Source: Huberarchaeum crystalense [NCBI: Candidatus Huberarchaeum crystalense] (GTDB taxonomy: Archaea; Huberarchaeota; Huberarchaeia; Huberarchaeales). From it: a DNA stretch of 10,237 nt. The position numbers and the translations under genes are program-made. Positions 6,440 to 10,237 of the stretch are shown here, in pieces. Under the pieces are notes generated by a model. That model made no database searches, was not told where the DNA came from, and saw only the letters and a program-made list of their open reading frames with translations. The stretch covers positions 6,456 to 16,692 of the forward strand of contig PFUW01000012.1 of NCBI GenBank assembly GCA_002790315.1, given 5' to 3'. Every line of letters begins with the position of its first letter. Within the stretch, counting starts at the first letter, position 1.

Positions 6440-7706
6440 GGTTCTCAAAATTATCATCGTCTTCATCAGAATTTATGTCTTTAATTCCAAGTTCTAAAAT
6501 ATCTTGATTTTTTGCGCGCTCTCTTTCAATTCTTTCTTTTGCGTCCTCGTTTGCTCCACTTGTTAGTGCTTCAATGTTTAAATTGCGCGCTAAGGTTTCA
6601 GTAGCTTTTTTCTCCATAGTTGCCCGGGGACCCAGTATTTGTGCAGAATTAACATTTGTGATTAACAGTAAAAGTTTAACTGCATTTTCTTGGGCTTCGT
6701 CATATTGACAGCCCCAAATTTTCTTAGCACCATGAGCCATATTGTCAAGTTTTTTAATTATTTGATTTACTTGCGGCAAGGTCACTTTATTGTTAATTGT
6801 TATGTTTATAAGCATACCTGTAGCATCTGAAATATCTACACTAAGCAAAGGATTTGAAGTTGTATTGTTTATTAGTTCGTCAACAAAACCCTCATTATTT
6901 TGCGTAATACTGCTTACTCCAATCATTGCTACACCTCCTTCTTTCATTATGCTGCGAACATCATTAAAGTCCAAATTTATAAGTCCTGGTTTAACAACCA
7001 TATCTGCAATACCTTTTACTGCATTAGATATAATATTGTCGCACAACTTAAATGCATCTTTAAGTGATAAAGTAGGACTTATATTTAATAGTTTATCATT
7101 TGGAACAACAATAAGTGTATGAACTATGTTTTCAATCTCGCGAAATGCTTTTTTGCTGTTTTCCCATCTCTGCTTTCCTTCTGCTTCAAAAGGTAAAGTG
7201 ACAATTCCAACTACTAATGCACCAGTTTTTTTTGCTATTGCTGCGATAACAGGTGCTGCTCCACTACCTGTCCCACCCCCAAGTCCGCAAGTTATAAAAA
7301 CCATATCTGCATTATCTAACACATCTTGAATTTCCTTACTACTGTTTTCTGCTGCTTTTCTTCCTTTTTCAGGATCTGCGCCTGTTCCTAAGCCATGGGT
7401 AAGATCTTCGCCAATCAGTATTTTTTTATGCGCCTTTTTATTCAAAAGGTCTTGAGCATCTGTGTTTATTGCTATTGTTTCAAAACCCAAACCACTAAAT
7501 TCCATCAAATTATTCAAAGTATTGTTACCAGCTCCGCCAATGCCGACAACGCGAATTGCGCGGCTATTTTTTTTAACAAGTTCGCGCAACTTTTCCTCAA
7601 CACCTAACAAGCCAGCGTTTGACGATGAGGATTCATAAGTTAAGTAAGATGAAGGTAGAGAATCATAAGGTGTAATGTTTGCCTTTGACGAGGAGATAAT
7701 AACCAT
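6423..7706 (-). CDS. ftsZ: Cell division GTPase FtsZ
   Basis: This 427-aa tubulin-superfamily GTPase polymerises into the ring that drives archaeal cell division. The nucleotide-binding part starts with [12 protein letters not shown] after an N-terminal extension of about 50 residues. That extension is serine-rich ([13 protein letters not shown]) and then charged and helical ([15 protein letters not shown]). The tubulin signature GGGTGSG occupies residues 143-149, and the T7 synergy loop NLDFND carries Asp246 and Asp249, which activate GTP hydrolysis in the adjacent subunit, so the GTPase looks active. The tail after about residue 370 is charged ([33 protein letters not shown]) and probably serves as the partner-binding linker and peptide. 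The start at 7706 is supported by mirror symmetry with the LSm start in a shared palindrome. Transcription is divergent from LSm-eL37 and convergent with ligase. Confidence 0.97.
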   Translation of the reverse strand: MVIISSSKANITPYDSLPSSYLTYESSSSNAGLLGVEEKLRELVKKNSRAIRVVGIGGAGNNTLNNLMEFSGLGFETIAINTDAQDLLNKKAHKKILIGEDLTHGLGTGADPEKGRKAAENSSKEIQDVLDNADMVFITCGLGGGTGSGAAPVIAAIAKKTGALVVGIVTLPFEAEGKQRWENSKKAFREIENIVHTLIVVPNDKLLNISPTLSLKDAFKLCDNIISNAVKGIADMVVKPGLINLDFNDVRSIMKEGGVAMIGVSSITQNNEGFVDELINNTTSNPLLSVDISDATGMLINITINNKVTLPQVNQIIKKLDNMAHGAKKIWGCQYDEAQENAVKLLLLITNVNSAQILGPRATMEKKATETLARNLNIEALTSGANEDAKERIERERAKNQDILELGIKDINSDEDDDNFENLKYNL

Positions 7707-7746
7707 ATATTTTTTAGAAATAATTCTATATTAAAAAATATATGGT
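7702..7746. promoter_or_regulatory. Palindromic bidirectional promoter between ftsZ and LSm
   Basis: Perfect 15-bp inverted arms (ACCATATATTTTTTA at 7702-7716 and its complement at 7732-7746) flank a 15-nt spacer that holds a smaller inverted pair, TAGAA/TTCTA. Each arm contains one start codon (ftsZ ATG ending at 7704, LSm ATG at 7742), both followed by GT, so both proteins begin Met-Val. The T6A run in each arm lies about 29 nt upstream of the start codon in the opposite arm, fitting a TATA-like element for it. Only 35 bp separate the two start codons, so the two genes almost certainly share control DNA. Confidence 0.7.
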
Positions 7747-7963
7747 AGATAAACCGCTGGACATATTAAATCGCGCCAAAGGCAAGAACATAACAATCTA
7801 TTTAAAAGATGGAAGAACAATTACAGGCATTCTAATTGCATTTGATATTCATCTTAATATAGGTCTTGAAGATGCTGAAATTATGCAAGATAAAAAAAAG
7901 AAAATAGTTCCTACAATGTTGGTGCGTGGGGATAATATTCTGTATGTTGAGGGAATAAAATGA
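7742..7963 (+). CDS. LSm / Sm-like archaeal protein (SmAP)
   Basis: This 73-aa RNA-binding protein of the Sm fold is expected to form a homomeric ring (usually heptameric) that binds U-rich RNA. The Sm1 motif spans about residues 15-47 with KDGRTITG (22-29), a conserved AFDIHLN (33-39) and GLEDAEI. Sm2 is LVRGDNILYV at 60-69, with the Arg-Gly-Asp-Asn that forms the RNA base pocket. Length is typical of archaeal SmAPs. It starts at the edge of the palindromic promoter without a Shine-Dalgarno, so it is probably leaderless. Its TGA overlaps the ATG of eL37 (ATGA at 7960-7963). The LSm-eL37 pairing is a known conserved archaeal gene pair, which supports both calls. Confidence 0.95.
   Translation: MVDKPLDILNRAKGKNITIYLKDGRTITGILIAFDIHLNIGLEDAEIMQDKKKKIVPTMLVRGDNILYVEGIK
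7949..7953 (+). promoter_or_regulatory. Shine-Dalgarno-like site of eL37
   Basis: GAGGG stands six nucleotides before the eL37 ATG at 7960, inside the last codons of LSm (Val-Glu-Gly-Ile-Lys). It complements the anti-Shine-Dalgarno CCUCC and is the only clear site of this kind that I see among the confident gene starts. This fits internal initiation within a polycistronic mRNA and leaderless initiation elsewhere. Confidence 0.55.
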
Positions 7964-8145
7964 AACAAGGACCAGCGACTTTTGGATCAAAGCACAAAGC
8001 AACACACAAAATTTGCCGCAGGTGCGGAGAGCATTCTTTTCACATCGCGCACGGAATTTGCGCAGGATGTGGATTTGGTAAAACAGCTAAAATAAAAAAA
8101 TACTCCTGGCAAACAAAAAAGAAAGGTGGAAAGGTTAGAAAGTAA
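7960..8145 (+). CDS. rpl37e: Large-subunit ribosomal protein eL37
   Basis: This 61-aa basic protein is a zinc-ribbon component of the archaeal/eukaryotic 50S/60S subunit. The zinc ligands are Cys19, Cys22, Cys34 and Cys37 in the pattern C-x2-C-x11-C-x2-C. The family features THKICRRCGEHSFHIAHGIC, CGFGKTAKIKKYSW and a lysine-rich tail are all present. Translation is probably coupled to LSm through the ATGA overlap. Unlike the first genes of units here, it has a Shine-Dalgarno-like GAGGG at 7949-7953, six bases before its ATG. Its last codons (GTT AGA AAG TAA, Val-Arg-Lys-stop) begin a degenerate tandem repeat that continues to the end of the convergent Nudix gene. Confidence 0.96.
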   Translation: MKQGPATFGSKHKATHKICRRCGEHSFHIAHGICAGCGFGKTAKIKKYSWQTKKKGGKVRK

Positions 8146-8280
8146 AATTTTATATTAAAGCAAGGTTGTTATAAAATAAGATATTTAAAAGTTGTTAAAA
8201 CAGAGTTGTTAGGAAGTAAACTTTATTAAAAATATCTAAAAGTTGTTAAAATAGAGTTGTTAGGAAGTAAAATTTAAAAT
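8134..8280 (+). repeat. Degenerate tandem repeats beginning in the eL37 3' end
   Basis: The segment GTTAGAAAGTAAA at 8134, which encodes the last Val-Arg-Lys-stop of eL37, recurs as GTTAGGAAGTAAA at 8208 and 8259. Between copies the sequence ATATTTAAAAGTTGTTAAAA at 8181-8200 recurs as ATATCTAAAAGTTGTTAAAA at 8232-8251, each followed by CAGAGTT or TAGAGTT. The last two starts are 51 bp apart; the first interval is 74 bp because of an extra segment around 8157-8180 that holds another GGTTGTTA. The third copy is cut short by the Nudix stop codon (complement at 8274-8276). It shows the same gene-end layout as the rnhB repeat. Confidence 0.85.
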
Positions 8281-8798
8281 AATGTCTTTTGCTGACATTT
8301 GTTTTTATTTTCATTTTTTTCTTTTGGAATATATTTTATGTGTTCTATAAGTTTATCTATAAAACCTGCCTGGCCTTTTAGAATTTTTAGTTTTGCTTGC
8401 TCAATTCCAAACCAGCTTGCTTTGTCAACTTCAAAATATTTGTGCATTTTTCCCGAGTTCTTTGGATATTCAAGTGTAAGGGTGTTGCTTCTTGCTTTTG
8501 TTTCATCAACATCTTTTTCAAGAGCCCAAACAAACATTATTTTTCCGCTAGGTTGCCGTAACTCTTCTAAATAAATAGAGTCATTCACAATACCCTCAAC
8601 TTCAAAACCTGTTTCTTCTTTAAACTCTCTTTTTGCTGCATCAAATGGTTTTTCATCTTTTTTTATTTTGCCTTTGGGAATTGACCACGCACCACTATCT
8701 TTTTTTACCCAAAAAGGTCCTCCTGGATGTATAAGCAAAACCTCAAGTTCGCTGTTTTTAAATCTGTACAAAAGAATTCCTGCACTTTGTTCGACCAT
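8274..8798 (-). CDS. Nudix hydrolase, COG4119-like
   Basis: This 174-aa Nudix protein hydrolyses a nucleoside diphosphate linked to another group; the true substrate cannot be read from sequence. The Nudix box is complete at residues 43-65 with the pattern G-x5-E-x7-R-E-F-K-E-E-T-G-F, and the catalytic Glu61 and Glu62 are present. Surrounding segments SAGILLYR, LLIHPGGPFW, GAWSIPKG, and later ARSNTLTLEYPKNSGK with FEVDKASWF and GQAGFIDKL match the COG4119 subfamily, which I associate mainly with bacteria. Acquisition by transfer is therefore possible, although codon use here is as AT-rich as in the neighbours. The C-terminal dozen residues (ENKNKCQQKTLF) are a lineage-specific tail whose stop lies inside the last copy of the eL37 repeat. 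It is transcribed alone, divergent from taw1 across 70 bp. Confidence 0.92.
   Translation of the reverse strand: MVEQSAGILLYRFKNSELEVLLIHPGGPFWVKKDSGAWSIPKGKIKKDEKPFDAAKREFKEETGFEVEGIVNDSIYLEELRQPSGKIMFVWALEKDVDETKARSNTLTLEYPKNSGKMHKYFEVDKASWFGIEQAKLKILKGQAGFIDKLIEHIKYIPKEKNENKNKCQQKTLF
8281..8335 (+). terminator. Possible terminator of the LSm-eL37 transcript
   Basis: A small hairpin (AATGTC, loop TTTTGCT, GACATT at 8281-8299) is followed on the plus strand by a very T-rich tract to about 8335. Archaeal polymerases stop at T-rich non-template runs, so this fits the end of the LSm-eL37 transcript. The segment is also the 3' coding end of the Nudix gene on the other strand, so its composition may simply reflect a lysine- and asparagine-rich C-terminus there. 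Confidence 0.3.
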
Positions 8799-8868
8799 CT
8801 TATATTTTTTAAAATATTTATGGGAAAAATACTTGCTTTTTTTGGTAAAAAATTAGGAAAAATATAAC

Positions 8869-9831
8869 ATGGCAAAAATCAAACCAGCAAATCTAAAAAT
8901 TTTCAAAAGGCAGCATTATTCTGTTGTTGGAAACCACTCTGCTGTTGAAGTTTGCTCTTGGACAAAAAAATCGCTGCTAAACAAAGGTGTTTGTTATAAA
9001 GAAAAGTTTTATGGTATAAAAAGTCATCGCTGCATTCAAATGACTCCTGCAGTAGCGTGGTGTGATTTTGCTTGCTTGTATTGCTGGCGATCGCACGAAT
9101 ACTCACAAGGAACAAGTATGAAAGGAAATATTGACGACCCAAAAACAATTATAGATGGTGCAATTGAAGCGCAACGCAAGCAACTTTCTGGTTTTAAAGG
9201 CAATGAAAAGACAAATCTTAAAAAATGGCAAGAAGCGCAAAATCCATTCTCATTTGCAATTTCTCTAAATGGTGAGCCAACACTATATAAAAAACTACCT
9301 GAATTTATTAGAGAATTAAGGGCGCGCAAAATAATCTCTTTTCTTGTTAGCAATGGGTCGCATCCACAAATGCTTAAAAAGCTTTATAACAGTGACTCTC
9401 TGCCTGACCAAATATATATTTCTCTTACTGCAATTAACGAAAAAATGCACAAAAACATTAATTGCCCTTTAGTTAAAAATAGTTGGAAGCGAATTTTGCA
9501 AACATTGAAACTCATCCCAAACTTAAAAGAAAAATGCAGAACCATCATTCGTTTAACTCTAATAAAAGACAAAAATGACAGCAACGATGCAGCAGAAAAG
9601 TTCGCACAACTAATTAAATTAGCTAATCCTAATTTTATTGAAATTAAGTCATATATGTTTCTTGGATACTCTAGAAAACGGCTGAAAAAAGAAAACCAAT
9701 GCACTCATGAACAAGTGCGTCAATTTTCAAAAACATTGGCAGGTTTGTGTGGATTAAAGGTTTTAGATGAGGCAGAAAATAGTAAGGTGTGTTTAATAGG
9801 AATGAAAAAGTGCGCGCGATTCGATAAATAA
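8869..9831 (+). CDS. taw1: tRNA 4-demethylwyosine synthase Taw1 (archaeal TYW1)
   Basis: This 320-aa radical SAM enzyme condenses N1-methylguanosine-37 of tRNA-Phe with pyruvate to build the tricyclic 4-demethylwyosine base, which guards the reading frame next to the anticodon. The radical SAM cluster motif is Cys65-x3-Cys69-x2-Cys72 in WCDFACLYCWR. The second 4Fe-4S cluster ligands are Cys29, Cys42 and Cys55, spaced 13 residues apart exactly as in the known archaeal enzyme, so both clusters should form. FAISLNGEPTLY (the GEP motif), FLVSNGSHPQML and the ISLTAINEKMHKNIN region follow in normal order. Length is normal. The substrate requires Trm5 for the m1G step, and that gene is not in this window. 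No Shine-Dalgarno is seen; a T7 run at 8837-8843 lies about 29 nt before the ATG and may be the promoter box. Confidence 0.95.
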   Translation: MAKIKPANLKIFKRQHYSVVGNHSAVEVCSWTKKSLLNKGVCYKEKFYGIKSHRCIQMTPAVAWCDFACLYCWRSHEYSQGTSMKGNIDDPKTIIDGAIEAQRKQLSGFKGNEKTNLKKWQEAQNPFSFAISLNGEPTLYKKLPEFIRELRARKIISFLVSNGSHPQMLKKLYNSDSLPDQIYISLTAINEKMHKNINCPLVKNSWKRILQTLKLIPNLKEKCRTIIRLTLIKDKNDSNDAAEKFAQLIKLANPNFIEIKSYMFLGYSRKRLKKENQCTHEQVRQFSKTLAGLCGLKVLDEAENSKVCLIGMKKCARFDK

Positions 9832-9885
9832 TTTTTATATGAATCAAATAAAAAAATAAAATGTTTGTCTTTATATAATTGCTTT
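9832..9885. other. AT-rich intergenic stretch, no gene seen
   Basis: Between the Taw1 stop and the short open frame there is only AT-rich sequence (TTTTTATATGAATC, then A-runs). The T5 run right after the taw1 stop could end its transcript, but nothing more specific is visible. Confidence 0.5.
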
Positions 9886-10035
9886 TTACAACTGTAAGTA
9901 CTGCTGTCTTTTGGAAAGGGAAAGGTTGTATTTCCTTTCTAATTCTTTATAATCAACCCAAATTTTGCACATAATTAAAGTATTTCTCATCACACGTTCA
10001 GGTTCAGGCAAAATAAATATGTCTTTCTCTCTTTC
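9886..10035 (-). other. Short open frame, small gene or gene fragment
   Basis: On the minus strand a frame stays open for 49 codons between a TAA at 10036-10038 and the stop at 9886-9888. The peptide includes DIFILPEPERVMRNTLIM and CKIWVDYKELERKYNLS, a composition that looks like real protein. The first ATG is at 9990, giving 34 aa (MRNTLIM to YLQL-stop); a TTG at about 10007-10009 could give about 40 aa. It lies directly downstream of the TPR-like gene and in the same frame, separated by two stops, so it could be a small co-transcribed gene or a remnant of a longer C-terminus. I recognise no family. Confidence 0.35.
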
Positions 10036-10053
10036 TTAACAATTAAAGGTTAT

Positions 10054-10237
10054 TTATAATTTAAGGTTGTGGGGACCCATGCTTAAGATTTCTAATAAAG
10101 GATTTTTTAATAACTCACTTAAATCTTCTGCTTTTATTTTGTATTTCTCTGCATTTTCAAAATCATCCATTTTGTTATAAGCCTTTGCTGTATTTTCATA
10201 AACAAGTTTAAGGTAATTTATTTGCCCTAATTCCTCA
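10054..10237 (-). CDS. C-terminal end of a TPR-like protein (partial)
   Basis: The minus strand is open from the right edge of the window to a TAA at 10054-10056, giving the last 60 residues of a longer protein. The segment LKLVYENTAKAYNKMDDFEN followed by AEKYKIKAEDL has the spacing of a tetratricopeptide repeat: an aromatic helix A, A-x-A-Y in the turn region, the D-(F/Y)-E-x-A motif and a following helix B with Y at the expected place. It ends in a short non-repeat tail (LLKNPLLEILSMGPHNLKL). TPR proteins are scaffolds for protein-protein contact; the partner is unknown. The start and any further domains lie beyond the window. An isolated helical pair from another helical-repeat family is the alternative. 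Confidence 0.65.
   Translation of the reverse strand, partial: EELGQINYLKLVYENTAKAYNKMDDFENAEKYKIKAEDLSELLKNPLLEILSMGPHNLKL

Noticed and set aside
6790-7122. Plus-strand 110-aa frame opposite ftsZ
   Set aside because: It is antisense to the conserved FtsZ GTPase core, has no recognisable family feature and depends on the codon use of ftsZ.
9384-9704. Minus-strand 106-aa frame opposite taw1
   Set aside because: It is antisense to conserved Taw1 coding sequence and shows no independent coding evidence.
9829-9838. T5 run after taw1 as a defined terminator
   Set aside because: Short T runs are frequent everywhere in this AT-rich sequence, so a run of five is not specific evidence.

Overview
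The window looks like chromosomal DNA from a small-genome, AT-rich archaeon, most plausibly a DPANN-type lineage. The archaeal assignment rests on recognisable families: archaeal/eukaryotic-type ATP-dependent DNA ligase, an LSm (Sm-like) protein coupled to ribosomal protein eL37, the archaeal wyosine enzyme Taw1, RNase HII, a PIN-domain ATPase resembling the archaeal COG1855 family, and archaeal FtsZ. Most first genes lack a Shine-Dalgarno sequence and have a T-rich or TATA-like box about 20-30 nt before the ATG, as expected for leaderless archaeal transcripts. The narrower DPANN placement is inference from compactness, shortened proteins and base composition.

Layout. 1-290: a broken C-terminal remnant of tyrosyl-tRNA synthetase (minus). 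327-998: RNase HII (plus), whose last codons start a 30-bp tandem repeat. 1129-2496: a shortened PIN-domain/P-loop ATPase (plus). 2537-3126: two overlapping small coiled-coil genes that look like paralogues (minus). 3258-4595: a 445-aa protein (minus) that I read as a degenerate relative of PEP synthase/PPDK without catalytic residues. 4596-4744: an array of 46-bp repeats in the divergent promoter region. 4763-6439: DNA ligase (plus), overlapping tail-to-tail with ftsZ (6423-7706, minus). 7702-7746: a near-symmetric palindrome carrying both start codons of the divergent ftsZ and LSm genes. 7742-8145: LSm-eL37 operon (plus). 8134-8280: a degenerate tandem repeat starting in the last codons of eL37. 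8274-8798: a Nudix hydrolase of bacterial-looking type (minus). 8869-9831: Taw1 (plus). 9832-10237: a short open frame of unknown status and the C-terminal end of a TPR-like gene (minus) leaving the window.

How the genes work together. The content is mainly information processing and cell division: removal of ribonucleotides from DNA (RNase HII), nick sealing (ligase), RNA and ribosome function (LSm, eL37), tRNA-Phe position-37 modification (Taw1) and division (FtsZ). RNase HII and ligase act in the same repair and replication steps but are not co-transcribed here. I see no CRISPR array, transposase, integrase, tRNA or rRNA. The most unusual signals are the PEP-synthase-like pseudoenzyme, tandem repeats that start at gene edges, the mirrored ftsZ/LSm promoter, and many GCGCGC hexamers in AT-rich coding sequence.
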